64,000 nt of DNA from Alteromonadales bacterium alter-6D02 (GTDB lineage: Bacteria; Pseudomonadota; Gammaproteobacteria; Enterobacterales; Psychrobiaceae): NCBI GenBank assembly GCA_002835545.1, contig PIZK01000027.1:18696-82695 (forward strand), read 5' to 3'. Below the pieces are notes generated by a model. The model was not told where the DNA came from and did not search any database. It saw nothing but the letters and a program-made list of their open reading frames with translations. Within the stretch, counting starts at the first letter, position 1. Each line of letters opens with the position of its first letter. This document shows, one piece after another, positions 45,939 through 55,350 of this stretch. The position numbers were made by a program, and so were the translations under genes.

Positions 45939-47052
45939 TTCGACCTTAGTTAATGCAGGGCCACCGTTTTGGCTACTGGCTGAACTTACTTATGACTGCC
46001 CATTGCATTGCCCATACTGTTCAAACCCAACAGATATGGGCGATAGAAAAGATGAAATTGACACGCAAGCTTGGCGTGATGTTATGACTCAAGCCCGTAA
46101 AATGGGGGCCGTCCAATTAGGATTTTCGGGTGGTGAACCTCTTTTACGTAAAGATCTAGAAGAGCTTGTTGCTCATGGTAGGCAATTGGGGTTTTACACT
46201 AACTTGATTACATCAGGGATTGGTCTAACAAGTAAGCGAATTGCAAAACTTAAGGAAGCTGGGCTAGACCATATTCAAATTAGTTTTCAAGGGGCAGATC
46301 CAGAAGTCAATGACGCAATTGCTGGTCGAGGTAAGGCATACCAACAGAAATTCGAAATGGCACAACAAGTTAAAGCGCAAGGGTACCCAATGGTACTTAA
46401 CTTTGTTATTTCCAAGCAAAATATTGAACAAATCCCTCAGATACTTGACCTTGCCACTGAACTTGAAGCTGATTATGTTGAGTTAGCCACGGCACAATAT
46501 TATGGTTGGGCTTATCATAACAGGGACCATTTATTACCAAGCAAAGCCGCTTTAGATAAAGCGGAACAGCAAGTTAATGAATATCGAGCAAACCAAAACG
46601 GGCAAGGCCCCCAGTTTATCTTTGTGACACCAGATTATTACGAAGACAGACCCAAGGCTTGTATGAATGGTTGGGCATCTACCTTCTTAACCGTAACTCC
46701 TGACGGATCTGCGTTACCCTGTCATAGCGCCAAACTTCTACCGTTGGAGTTTCCAAATGTAAAAGATAAAACCATTGAAGAAATCTGGCAACAAGACTTT
46801 TCTTTTAATCGGTTTCGTGGTGATAGTTGGATGAAAGAACCTTGCTCCAGCTGTAGTGAAAAGGCAGATGATTTTGGAGGGTGTCGTTGTCAAGCTTATA
46901 TGATGACTGGTGACATGGAAAATACAGACCCTGTGTGTGCAAAATCTCCTCACAAGCACTTAATCAAAGATGCGATTGCTAAAGCTGAACATCCAGACAC
47001 GCCTTTACTTTATCGGGATAATAGTAAAGATATTGTCCGAGTTAAGTTATAA
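45931..47052 (+). CDS. pqqE: Radical SAM PqqA crosslinking enzyme PqqE
   Basis: It joins Glu and Tyr of PqqA by a carbon-carbon bond. The 373 residues show the radical SAM motif CPLHCPYC (Cys23, Cys27, Cys30), the GGEPLLR segment near 68, and a C-terminal SPASM domain with [30 protein letters not shown] and [10 protein letters not shown] for auxiliary clusters. The overlap with pqqD supports coupled synthesis. Confidence 0.96.
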   Translation: MRDSTLVNAGPPFWLLAELTYDCPLHCPYCSNPTDMGDRKDEIDTQAWRDVMTQARKMGAVQLGFSGGEPLLRKDLEELVAHGRQLGFYTNLITSGIGLTSKRIAKLKEAGLDHIQISFQGADPEVNDAIAGRGKAYQQKFEMAQQVKAQGYPMVLNFVISKQNIEQIPQILDLATELEADYVELATAQYYGWAYHNRDHLLPSKAALDKAEQQVNEYRANQNGQGPQFIFVTPDYYEDRPKACMNGWASTFLTVTPDGSALPCHSAKLLPLEFPNVKDKTIEEIWQQDFSFNRFRGDSWMKEPCSSCSEKADDFGGCRCQAYMMTGDMENTDPVCAKSPHKHLIKDAIAKAEHPDTPLLYRDNSKDIVRVKL

Positions 47053-47063
47053 ATGAGGTTGCA

Positions 47064-48947
47064 TTGTTCTTTACTAAAGTATCTAGCTCACCTTTAACAC
47101 ACCAGCACCGTAGTGTTGCACCAGAATCGGATTTAGTTCGTTACACTGCGGTTTTTGCTATACCAACGCCAATTACCGATGACTCAGGTATAGCCCACGC
47201 CATTGAACATCTTATATTTAGGCGAAGCACGAGATTTCCTAATCCCAGTACTTTGTTTAAAATCAATGCCCTGGCCAGTGTAAAGATTAACGCAAGTACC
47301 ACAGACGGTATCACGTATTATTTTTGCCAAAGTGATTATATCGACGACTTTTTGCTAGCATTTGACTACCTCGTATCAAATATTTTCTCTCCAACGTTTT
47401 CTAGACAGGATTTACCTTTCGAGGTGCATGGTAGCGGGGGTAAAGGCGTTATTTTTAGGGAATTACAAGCATTAGAGAAAACCATAAAATTTAGAAATAC
47501 GGCTTTGTCTTATACGCAATTATTATCACTTGATAGTTCTAATCAACGCATTTCTCTTTATGGAGGTATCAGTGATAAGTTGACGAACATCACCGTCGAT
47601 AAATTAACGGAGTATTATCAAACTCACTATAGACCGGAACGCGTTACTCTGTACACCGAGCTAGCGGAAGTAAAGCCGTCAGATTCGTTTAATAAAATCA
47701 TACATCTCTTACAGAATGCGTTAACGCAACGTGACTGCTTTAATGAAAGACTTCCTGAAAAAAATGATGAAGAAAAACAATCCATCCTAAAAGAATCGGT
47801 ATGTACTGAACTTAACGATACGCTGCTTACCTCATGTTGGATTCCGGTAAGCTACATTACAACCATCAAACAGAACTATTGTGTGATAAAGGGGTTTGAT
47901 GTGAAAGATCAGCTTCAAGTGTTGCCCTTTGATGAAACTAAAAACGGAGCTGAGCAATTCGCTCTGAGGTTCATTCATCAATCTAATCTGAGCAAGAACA
48001 TTGATAGTATTATTAGTTATCTTGTAGATATTTTAGAGCAAGAGGGGGAAAAGGCGACCCTTTCAGAAAACAACAACATTAACAGTACAAAACAGCAAGA
48101 CCAAGTTAGCCATATAATGAAATGGCACATAAATGCTCTTAGGAATACAACAGGCAGTCAGCCATCAAAACTTGAAGTGACATCGACAAAAATATACCAG
48201 CAAGCGGTCTTGTCAATGACAAAGCCTGCTGCGCAAACCCCTACCAGTCTCTCTAGTTTATATGATAACGGCCGAGGGTTCCCAGCTAGCTTCCTAGTTT
48301 GTAATAAACAAGGCAGTCACTACTCCGCTGATATTAATTCATTGAGTTACCCAAAGGCACCACCACAACAAATTCCCCGCCTGTTCAGTCCACTAAAGCA
48401 AGCAATCAAGACAGAATTAGACAAAAGTAGCATTTTATTCAATAAACAAACGAGCAAGGATCTGTTTATCGAACAGGTGCTCGGTTGTTATGACAAAGAT
48501 CACTTTCTATTGTGTTTCAGTGTTAAAAATCAACATGCAGTCAAAGTGACTGTGTTGAGTTACCTGTTAGCGGGTTCGAGCCAATTGTTAGCCCCACGGT
48601 TGGCAGGGCTGTGTTACGCAACAGATATTCGCTTTCTTAAAGGTGAGAATGCACTCTATATCTATACCGCGTTTGACATTAATCCACAAAATAGGATCAG
48701 CTCGGTACTTGAGGGGTTAACATCTTTGCAGCAAGACACTGACTATCTAAAACACTACTTATTATCTGCAAAGGATAAATTAGCCAAAGAATTAGTGTCG
48801 ACACACGAAACCGATTCGATTGACTTAAGCGTATCTGATATACAAGAAATGATTAAAGAATTAGTAATAATAATTAAAAATAACACTACTAATATTAAGG
48901 GACTTCATGACACAGCAATATACAATCACCGCAGTTACACGACATAA
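47064..48947 (+). CDS. pqqF: M16 zinc peptidase, PqqF-like
   Basis: A 627-residue peptidase predicted to release the crosslinked dipeptide from PqqA. The inverted zinc motif HxxEH is HAIEH at residues 45-49, in the usual position near the N-terminus. It is shorter than Klebsiella PqqF (about 760 residues), and the middle and C-terminal parts are poorly conserved. The start is TTG 47064, with GAGG 6 bases upstream; no in-frame ATG precedes the motif. The 3' end overlaps the FIST gene by 41 bases in another frame. Position after pqqE supports the PqqF role. Confidence 0.85.
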   Translation: MFFTKVSSSPLTHQHRSVAPESDLVRYTAVFAIPTPITDDSGIAHAIEHLIFRRSTRFPNPSTLFKINALASVKINASTTDGITYYFCQSDYIDDFLLAFDYLVSNIFSPTFSRQDLPFEVHGSGGKGVIFRELQALEKTIKFRNTALSYTQLLSLDSSNQRISLYGGISDKLTNITVDKLTEYYQTHYRPERVTLYTELAEVKPSDSFNKIIHLLQNALTQRDCFNERLPEKNDEEKQSILKESVCTELNDTLLTSCWIPVSYITTIKQNYCVIKGFDVKDQLQVLPFDETKNGAEQFALRFIHQSNLSKNIDSIISYLVDILEQEGEKATLSENNNINSTKQQDQVSHIMKWHINALRNTTGSQPSKLEVTSTKIYQQAVLSMTKPAAQTPTSLSSLYDNGRGFPASFLVCNKQGSHYSADINSLSYPKAPPQQIPRLFSPLKQAIKTELDKSSILFNKQTSKDLFIEQVLGCYDKDHFLLCFSVKNQHAVKVTVLSYLLAGSSQLLAPRLAGLCYATDIRFLKGENALYIYTAFDINPQNRISSVLEGLTSLQQDTDYLKHYLLSAKDKLAKELVSTHETDSIDLSVSDIQEMIKELVIIIKNNTTNIKGLHDTAIYNHRSYTT

Positions 48948-50040
48948 AGATCCAGTCAGTGCTAGTCAAGAGTTAAGGAGGCAATTTGATCACTCAATAG
49001 ATGCAGTGATCTTTTTTTGTTCTACTTGTTACCGCTTAGCTGAACTTGGCGTTGCACTGGACAAGGCTTTTGCTGGCATTCCACTTTTTGGTTGTACTTC
49101 AGCAGGTGAAATCACAAATCAAGGGTACGAATCGCAGTGCATTATCGCTGTAGGCTTTAAATCTAGTCACTTTAAAATTTCAGCTCAGATGATAAACCCA
49201 ATCACTGAGTTTAACCTTGTTCAAGCACATACCACCGTTAATGAATTAATTGAACAGTCTCAACACCCTAGCTTTGATAAACGTTTCATGATGACACTCC
49301 TTGATGGGTTATCAGCAGATGAAGAACAGTTTTTGAACAGCCTAGATTCAGCAGCAGGAGAAATTGAGCACTTCGGTGGCTCTGCTGGCGATGATATTAA
49401 CTTGGCTAAAACTCATATCTATCACAGAGGTAAATTTTACCAAGATAGTGCGATTGTGATCATGGTTAATACTCGCTGTAATTTCGAAGTTTTTTCAACA
49501 AATCATATTGGCGTTGCCCAAGAGAAACTCGTTGTTACCGCTGCAGATTCACCTACTAGGACGATCTATGAACTCAATGCAGAGCCAGCGGCTATAGAGT
49601 ATGCGAGACTGCTTAATCTATCTGTTGACCAGCTAACCCCTGAAGTGTTTTCACTCAACCCCTTAGCGGTAAAGGTAGGGGGTAATTATTATTTCCGTTC
49701 TATACAAAAAGTTAATGAACAAGATAATAGCCTGACGTTTTATTGTGCCGTAGATAGTGGCATTGTATTAACTGCGGTGACTTTAGAGGATGTGTTTGCA
49801 CGTTTAGGTAAAAAATTGATGCATATAACAGCCCGGCATGGAGAACATGACATTGTACTGGCGTGCGATTGCATTCTGCGGCGCCTTGAGATTCAGCAAA
49901 AAAATCTTGAGATCACAGCACAATCATTATTTGAACAATACAACATTGTTGGATTTAATACCTATGGTGAACACATCAATGGCATTCACTTAAACCAAAC
50001 ATTCACCGGTGTATATATTAGTGGAGAAGATAATGAGTGA
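48907..50040 (+). CDS. FIST-domain sensory protein
   Basis: A 377-residue cytoplasmic protein with FIST N (about 30-220) and FIST C (about 225-360) domains: FFCSTCYRLAELGVAL, GCTSAGEITNQGY, DGLSADEEQFLNSL and GGSAGDDINL. FIST domains are thought to bind small ligands such as amino acids. It overlaps pqqF by 41 bases and the histidine kinase gene by 8, so it probably forms a sensor pair with that kinase. A role in sensing alcohol or a downstream metabolite is inferred. Confidence 0.87.
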   Translation: MTQQYTITAVTRHKDPVSASQELRRQFDHSIDAVIFFCSTCYRLAELGVALDKAFAGIPLFGCTSAGEITNQGYESQCIIAVGFKSSHFKISAQMINPITEFNLVQAHTTVNELIEQSQHPSFDKRFMMTLLDGLSADEEQFLNSLDSAAGEIEHFGGSAGDDINLAKTHIYHRGKFYQDSAIVIMVNTRCNFEVFSTNHIGVAQEKLVVTAADSPTRTIYELNAEPAAIEYARLLNLSVDQLTPEVFSLNPLAVKVGGNYYFRSIQKVNEQDNSLTFYCAVDSGIVLTAVTLEDVFARLGKKLMHITARHGEHDIVLACDCILRRLEIQQKNLEITAQSLFEQYNIVGFNTYGEHINGIHLNQTFTGVYISGEDNE

Positions 50041-52633
50041 ATTAAAGCCAAGTTATGATGAACTCGTGTCACTATTAGAAGATGCGCAGAAAAAAAATAG
50101 AAAATTATCAAAAATAAATCAAGCGTTAATTGATCGTGTCGAAGCAGGTGGTTCTAACCGTTACGATGCTTACTCGACGTTTGAAAATTCTGTTCACTTG
50201 GCCAAACAAGTTCGTGAAAAAACCGAAGCGTTAAATGAGACGCTGGTCAAGCTTGAACGAAGTAATCGCGATTTAACTAAAGCGAACAAACAGTCAAACC
50301 TATTTAAACAACGTTTTATTGATGCCATAGAAAGTATTTCTGATGCTTTTGTTTTACTCGATAATGAAGGTCGGATCATTTTACAAAATAGTCATTTTAG
50401 TAACTTCTGGCGTAATTCAAACCTACCAACAGACAAAGGCGTGAATCTGCGTGATTTAAAAGAACTTGCAAAGGTTCGAGGGATTATTCGTCAAGCATAT
50501 CCAGGTGATGCTGATACTAGCCCTGTGTATCAGTTAAATGATGGTCGATGGTTTCAATTAAATGAACGCTCTACCGTTGAGGGCGGCTGGGTTATGCTCT
50601 ATACCGATATCACCGCGTTGAAAGTTGCAGAGTCTGCACGTTTCGAGCGTGCCATAGAGCAAAAATCACAAATGCTGCAAAGCTTGGTAGATAACCTATC
50701 TCAAGGTGTTGTGCTTGTTAATGGTGATAATAAGGTAGAAATATGGAATAAGCGCTTTTCTGAAATTAGCCATCTTTCACCAAGTATTTTGGGTAATACG
50801 CCATATTTCAACACACTACAAAGCTTGACCGAATTAGATTTATTGTCAAAATCATCCGAGGGTGAAGCGTTTTATGTGCAGGAACTATCTAATGGCATGG
50901 TTGTTGAAGTTCGTGAACATGCCATTTCTAATGATCAATTAGTTAAAACCTATACAGACATTACTGAACGGCATCAATATGCGGTGTCCCTTGAGCGCAG
51001 GAAAAATTGGCTTAGATTGATCACAGATAATGTACCAGCGATGATTGCTTACATCGGGGCGGATCTTAAATTTCAATTCACAAATAGAGTTTACGTTGAT
51101 TGGTATGGCTTACAACCTGATAGTTTAAATGGGGTCACTTTAGAAGAGAGCCGTACTCAAGGTGATTATAACAAGTTACGTCCTTACGTAGAAATAGCAT
51201 TATCTGGTAATAGTGTTAGTTTTGAAATAGAAGAGATGGATCTCGAAAACAGAATTAGTTACCAACTAAAATCTTATGTACCGAATAAAGATAGCAATGG
51301 GCAAGTACTAGGCTTCTTTGTCCTAGTGAGGAATATTACATCACGACGGGAAAGTGCACTCGCACTACAACGTGCACATGATCAATTGGAATTGCGTGTC
51401 ACTGAGCGTACTTTTGAATTGCAGAATGTAAATGATAAATTACTCAAAGAAGTTGAAGACAGGCGTAAAGCTCAAGCCAACCTTCTTTCAGCAAAAAAAG
51501 AAGCAGAACAAGCCAACCAATCTAAGAGCAAGTTCCTAGCCGCTGTTAGTCATGATTTATTACAGCCGCTTAACGCGGCGAAGTTATTCACCAGTTCGGT
51601 TTCTGATATGATTTCTTCACCGGATAAACGCAAACTCATTGGCAACATTGCCAATTCATTAGACGACTTAGAAAGTTTAATTTGTACCTTAGTTGATATT
51701 TCAAAGTTAGATGCTGGTGTTGTTAAAGCGGATAAGAATTCGTTTAATCTTGGTGAGTTGATGGATAACTTGGTGACAGAGTATCGTCATTTAGCACCGC
51801 AGTACTCTGTAAAGCTCCATTATGTGCGGCCAAACTTGGTCGTTAATAGTGATAGCGTCTTGTTAGCACGTATATTGAGAAACTTCCTTTCAAATGCTTT
51901 TCGTTATACTGAGCAAGGCAAAGTATTACTTGGTTGTAGACGAACCGACGAACATGTTTATATTGAAGTGTGGGACAATGGTGCCGGGATTGCAGAGGAT
52001 GAGCTGTCAGTTATTTTCCAAGAATTTAAACGATTAAAAAGCTCAGCCAAAGCCTTTAGCAATGGATTAGGCTTGGGTCTTGCCATTGTTGATAAGCTTT
52101 CGACAGTTCTTGAACATCCAATTAAGGTTAGATCTGAGCAATTTAAAGGTTCAATGTTTTCTGTCAAAGTCCCCCTTGGAACTATTGTTAGACCGAAAAC
52201 ATCGCAATTAAATCCGCTAGTACAACATTCAAACAATAACCTTAATGGTGCTAAAATATGGGTGGTTGATAATGACCAAACAATTTGTGAAGGTATGGCA
52301 GTACTTTTATCGAATTGGGGCTGTGAGGTTATCACTGCAACGGATTATAGCGACCTTGCCAATCAAGTTGATATAGCTAACAGCTGTGCCGACTTACTTA
52401 TTCTAGATTATCATTTGGATGATGGTGTCACAGGGTTACAAGTTGCAGAACAAATAAAACAAGCACGAGGGGAGTCATTACCAATGATAATGATCACCGC
52501 CAATTACAGCCAAAGTTTAAAGAACTTTGTAAAGAAAAAACATATTCTTTTACTAAATAAGCCCGTTAAACCAATGAAACTTAAAACAACGATGATGTAT
52601 TTATTGAATGAGGCCGCTAAGTCTATCGCATAG
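50033..52633 (+). CDS. Soluble hybrid histidine kinase with PAS domains (NahK/ErcS-like)
   Basis: An 866-residue kinase without membrane segments. An N-terminal coiled coil (about 5-90) is followed by three PAS domains (about 90-200, 215-315, 325-445) and a second coiled coil. The HisKA box is FLAAVSHDLLQPLNAAK with His507. The HATPase domain follows (DNGAGI, GLGLGLAIV). A C-terminal receiver has Asp792 in LILDYHLDD and the Lys of LLNKPVKP. I chose ATG 50033, with GGAGAAG before it; an upstream GTG at 50009 adds eight unlikely residues. It likely works with the FIST protein and signals to the regulator at 52970-53641. Confidence 0.92.
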   Translation: MSELKPSYDELVSLLEDAQKKNRKLSKINQALIDRVEAGGSNRYDAYSTFENSVHLAKQVREKTEALNETLVKLERSNRDLTKANKQSNLFKQRFIDAIESISDAFVLLDNEGRIILQNSHFSNFWRNSNLPTDKGVNLRDLKELAKVRGIIRQAYPGDADTSPVYQLNDGRWFQLNERSTVEGGWVMLYTDITALKVAESARFERAIEQKSQMLQSLVDNLSQGVVLVNGDNKVEIWNKRFSEISHLSPSILGNTPYFNTLQSLTELDLLSKSSEGEAFYVQELSNGMVVEVREHAISNDQLVKTYTDITERHQYAVSLERRKNWLRLITDNVPAMIAYIGADLKFQFTNRVYVDWYGLQPDSLNGVTLEESRTQGDYNKLRPYVEIALSGNSVSFEIEEMDLENRISYQLKSYVPNKDSNGQVLGFFVLVRNITSRRESALALQRAHDQLELRVTERTFELQNVNDKLLKEVEDRRKAQANLLSAKKEAEQANQSKSKFLAAVSHDLLQPLNAAKLFTSSVSDMISSPDKRKLIGNIANSLDDLESLICTLVDISKLDAGVVKADKNSFNLGELMDNLVTEYRHLAPQYSVKLHYVRPNLVVNSDSVLLARILRNFLSNAFRYTEQGKVLLGCRRTDEHVYIEVWDNGAGIAEDELSVIFQEFKRLKSSAKAFSNGLGLGLAIVDKLSTVLEHPIKVRSEQFKGSMFSVKVPLGTIVRPKTSQLNPLVQHSNNNLNGAKIWVVDNDQTICEGMAVLLSNWGCEVITATDYSDLANQVDIANSCADLLILDYHLDDGVTGLQVAEQIKQARGESLPMIMITANYSQSLKNFVKKKHILLLNKPVKPMKLKTTMMYLLNEAAKSIA

Positions 52634-52969
52634 AATAGAGCTGACCAATATAAAGGCTATGTCTTAGTTAACTGTTGTAGATATTTTTATTACTTTAATT
52701 CAATGTATTAAATGTATCAGATGACACTTCTGCGTGAGACATGCCCCGGTATTAATTGCCTTTAAGGGAAGAACTGTTAGGAGAAAAAATTAGGGACGGA
52801 TTGTTAGATTTTGACGCATGGATGCACATCAAAGTCGGTGACGTTAAGACAGCTTTACTCTTAAAGAACCGCTACGATTAACAAATCGTAACAGTTAACT
52901 GCGACATAGCTAATAAAAAGCCCAACTTGATTACTCAAGTTGGGCTCTGCTTAGCATGTGAATGTTCAG
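52634..52969. other. Region between kinase and regulator genes, with possible coding remnant
   Basis: This gap holds the regulator terminator at its end and a short open stretch at 52768-52881, which reads EELLGEKIRDGLLDF, then DAWMHIKVGDVKTALLLKN and ends after RYD. It looks somewhat protein-like but has no good ribosome site and no family I recognise. It may be a decayed gene or chance. Confidence 0.25.
52913..52948 (-). terminator. Intrinsic terminator after response regulator gene
   Basis: On the minus strand AGCCCAACTTGA and TCAAGTTGGGCT pair around GTAA and end in TTTTTA. Confidence 0.9.
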
Positions 52970-53641
52970 CTACCGCTTAAGGTATTGATTAAAGTCAATA
53001 TCACTACAACCCACAACAGCTTGAACACGGTTATAAACCCCTAATTTTTTCAAAATTGAAGATACATGTGATTTAACTGTTGTCTCAGAGATATTAAGGT
53101 TATAAGCGATTTGTTTATTGGCTTCCCCTTTAGTCATACAACGCAGCACCATGAGCTGACGACGTGTTAGTGACGATAACGTTTCTGAACATACCTTAAA
53201 CTCTTTGCTTTGAGAGCCAGATTGGCTTGATGAGCTGTCATCGCTACGAATGATGTCAGAGGGTAGGTAAACATTACCGCCGAATACACTTTCAATTGCG
53301 TCGCCAATAGTATCCTTAGATGATGATTTGGCAATAAAACCTACGGCACCATATGCAATAGTTTGTAAGATTGTTTGTTTTTCTTCTTCCGCTGATACAA
53401 CCACTACAGGAGTTGTAGGGCATTCATTACGTAGCTCTAGTAATCCGTTAAGGCCAGCCATGCCTGGCATATTTAGATCGAGTAAAATAAGGTCGATATC
53501 ATCGTTAGACTTAGCAAACTCTATCGTAGAGTCCATGTCTGGGGTTTCAAACGTCTGACTGTCGCTAAAGCGTCCAGCGATGATGTTGACGATAGCATCA
53601 CGAAATAAAGGATGGTCATCTGCTATTAACACTTTATACAT
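52970..53641 (-). CDS. NarL/LuxR-type response regulator (ErdR/AgmR-like)
   Basis: A 223-residue regulator. The receiver has Asp8-Asp9, the phosphoacceptor Asp55 in [11 protein letters not shown], and the conserved Lys in GFIAKSSS. The C-terminal LuxR HTH reads [20 protein letters not shown], then [20 protein letters not shown]. Similar regulators (AgmR, ErdR, PedR) control PQQ ethanol oxidation genes in Pseudomonas. I chose ATG 53641 ([11 protein letters not shown]); an in-frame ATG at 53716 adds 25 hydrophobic residues that do not belong to the family. It is the best candidate to bind the shared 7-2-7 operators, as NarL-type HTHs bind inverted heptamers spaced by two. Confidence 0.92.
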   Translation of the reverse strand: MYKVLIADDHPLFRDAIVNIIAGRFSDSQTFETPDMDSTIEFAKSNDDIDLILLDLNMPGMAGLNGLLELRNECPTTPVVVVSAEEEKQTILQTIAYGAVGFIAKSSSKDTIGDAIESVFGGNVYLPSDIIRSDDSSSSQSGSQSKEFKVCSETLSSLTRRQLMVLRCMTKGEANKQIAYNLNISETTVKSHVSSILKKLGVYNRVQAVVGCSDIDFNQYLKR

Positions 53642-53756
53642 AACTAAACTCACTGAAACTTTTGAATATAGTTTAATGTACCCTAACCATACAAAGAAAC
53701 AAGCAATAGTTATCATACCTTAGGAGTAGACTACCGTTGCTTTAGTAGTAACAGAT

Positions 53757-53783
53757 AAAAAAAGGGCCAATTAAGGCCCTTTA
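53757..53783 (-). terminator. Intrinsic terminator after porin gene
   Basis: On the minus strand AAAGGGCC and GGCCCTTT pair around TTAATT and end in Ts. Confidence 0.88.
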
Positions 53784-53809
53784 ATATTAATAAGTTACGT
53801 TCTCATTCA

Positions 53810-54973
53810 TTAGAAAGTAAGAACAGCACCTAATGCTATAGTATTGTTTTCTTCACCCATTGGTGAACCAGCCATTTCTACTTCAGTCTTGTTAAATTCT
53901 GCAACAAATGTTACGCCAGTGTAAAGTGTACGGAAGTAAGCAACACCAGCATTACTGTGAGTGACTTCAGATGAGCTGCTCTTGTTCTCATTTTCTGACT
54001 CACCGTATGTCAAGACAAAACGGTTTGCGCCACTAGAGAATGCACCTTGAACTAAGAAACCTGATGACTCATTGTCATCAGAACCAACGAGGTGATCTAA
54101 GCCAGCAACATGACCTAAACCTTCAGACTGATAACCTGATGCAGTCAGTGAGAAGCCGTTACTGCTGAATTTTGCACCGTAGCCGACACCTGATTGGTCA
54201 TGATCTTTACCAGCAACTTGTGATGATTGTGTTACTGCACTTGCCCATGCTTTAAAGTCTGCTCCATCGCTTACTTTACCGCTATAAATTAACTCAGCTT
54301 CTAAACGTGGCATATCTTCAGACGATCCTGCTGCTGCTTTATTCGGGTCCATTAAACCAACTGCAAATTTGAAACCGTTCATTTCTTTAGAGCGGTAAGT
54401 AATTTGAGATTTAGGGAAAGTATAAGTATAACCCGTTGAGATGTTACCAAAAGATACATTGCCGCCATCAACTAAACCAAAGAAATCAGATGTTTGGCCA
54501 AAACCTAATAGTAGTTGATCGTTCATGATGTTTTCACGGTTAAATAGACCAAAATCTTTACCGATTAAAACTTCACCCCAGTCGCCGCTCACTTTACCGT
54601 AGAACTGACGAACATCGATAAGTGTGCCTGTACCTAAATCATTTGGTGACGCGTCACGATTATTATCTGAGTCATTAACAGAAACCCAAAATGAAGAGCG
54701 AACATCGACTTTTACATCGGACATCTGGTTTGCGAAATTAAAGCCAATGTTGTTTGGTAAGAAACCCATTCTTACACGAGATTGGTCACGGTCAGATGTT
54801 GCACCTGTAGCATCAGTTTTTTCAATTGAACTGTTGCTGTAAAAAACGTTAACAAGGCCGTCAGAAGAAAATGACATGCCATCGTTCTCATATAAAGTCA
54901 CTGCTGCTTGTGTATTTAGTGACAAAAGAGAACATGCTATTGCAGCGCTACAAAGTGTAATTTTAGTTTTCAT
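53810..54973 (-). CDS. Gram-negative general porin
   Basis: An outer-membrane beta-barrel of 387 residues. A signal peptide (cleavage after NTQA, about residue 23) precedes VTLYENDGMSFSSDGLVNVF, typical of proteobacterial porins. The ELSYSGKV-like strand ELIYSGKVSDGADFKAWASA and a C-terminal Phe (LGAVLTF) fit assembly by BamA. It probably allows passive entry of small solutes, perhaps alcohols. Half-sites of the shared operator lie upstream, so it may belong to the same regulon (inference). Confidence 0.88.
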   Translation of the reverse strand: MKTKITLCSAAIACSLLSLNTQAAVTLYENDGMSFSSDGLVNVFYSNSSIEKTDATGATSDRDQSRVRMGFLPNNIGFNFANQMSDVKVDVRSSFWVSVNDSDNNRDASPNDLGTGTLIDVRQFYGKVSGDWGEVLIGKDFGLFNRENIMNDQLLLGFGQTSDFFGLVDGGNVSFGNISTGYTYTFPKSQITYRSKEMNGFKFAVGLMDPNKAAAGSSEDMPRLEAELIYSGKVSDGADFKAWASAVTQSSQVAGKDHDQSGVGYGAKFSSNGFSLTASGYQSEGLGHVAGLDHLVGSDDNESSGFLVQGAFSSGANRFVLTYGESENENKSSSSEVTHSNAGVAYFRTLYTGVTFVAEFNKTEVEMAGSPMGEENNTIALGAVLTF

Positions 54974-55350
54974 TATAGTTTCCTATGTGCTGTAAGTTGA
55001 TTAATCATAGGAAATGAACAAAATTCATACTATTGTTCAGAAGGTTATATTAGTTGATAATTAGAACACCACAATAAGGAGTATGACTTAAGTAGTAAAA
55101 GTATGAGGTTATAAAAACATCAAAATGCACTTTATATAATCAGCGACCATCGCGAATGTAGAAATATCAGACAATTTATTGCTTATTTACGTAATATAAT
55201 TACGCGTTTTTAACTTAGTTTTGAAGTACGCCACAGTATTCTACTTATTGCGTAGTGAAATTTTTTTAATGTAGTATTATTATTACAAAAATGGATAAGC
55301 TATAATATGAGGGTATTTTTATTTAAACGACTCATCTTAGGTTTATTTGT
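54974..55350. other. Porin / gnd divergent intergenic region
   Basis: This AT-rich region holds the porin leader, a -10-like TATGAT on the minus strand (55004-55009), three AGTATGA/TCATACT half-sites and the gnd promoter region. I see no gene in it. Confidence 0.6.
55025..55106. promoter_or_regulatory. Cluster of three operator half-sites upstream of porin gene
   Basis: TCATACT at 55025-55031 and AGTATGA at 55080-55086 and 55100-55106 match the half-site of the ped-locus motif. None has a good second half at the 2-bp spacing, so binding is uncertain. Confidence 0.35.

Noticed and set aside
51958..52335. Minus-strand open frame of 125 codons inside the histidine kinase gene
   Set aside because: It is the shadow of a well-supported kinase and receiver domain and has no motif of its own.
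3103..52887. Identical 15-base string TACGATTAACAAATC at 3103 and 52873
   Set aside because: In an AT-rich window of this size one or two such pairs are expected by chance, and the flanking bases do not match well.
53642..53716. Upstream start for the response regulator adding 25 hydrophobic residues
   Set aside because: Receiver domains begin directly at [11 protein letters not shown]; the extra residues do not belong to the family and would resemble a membrane segment.
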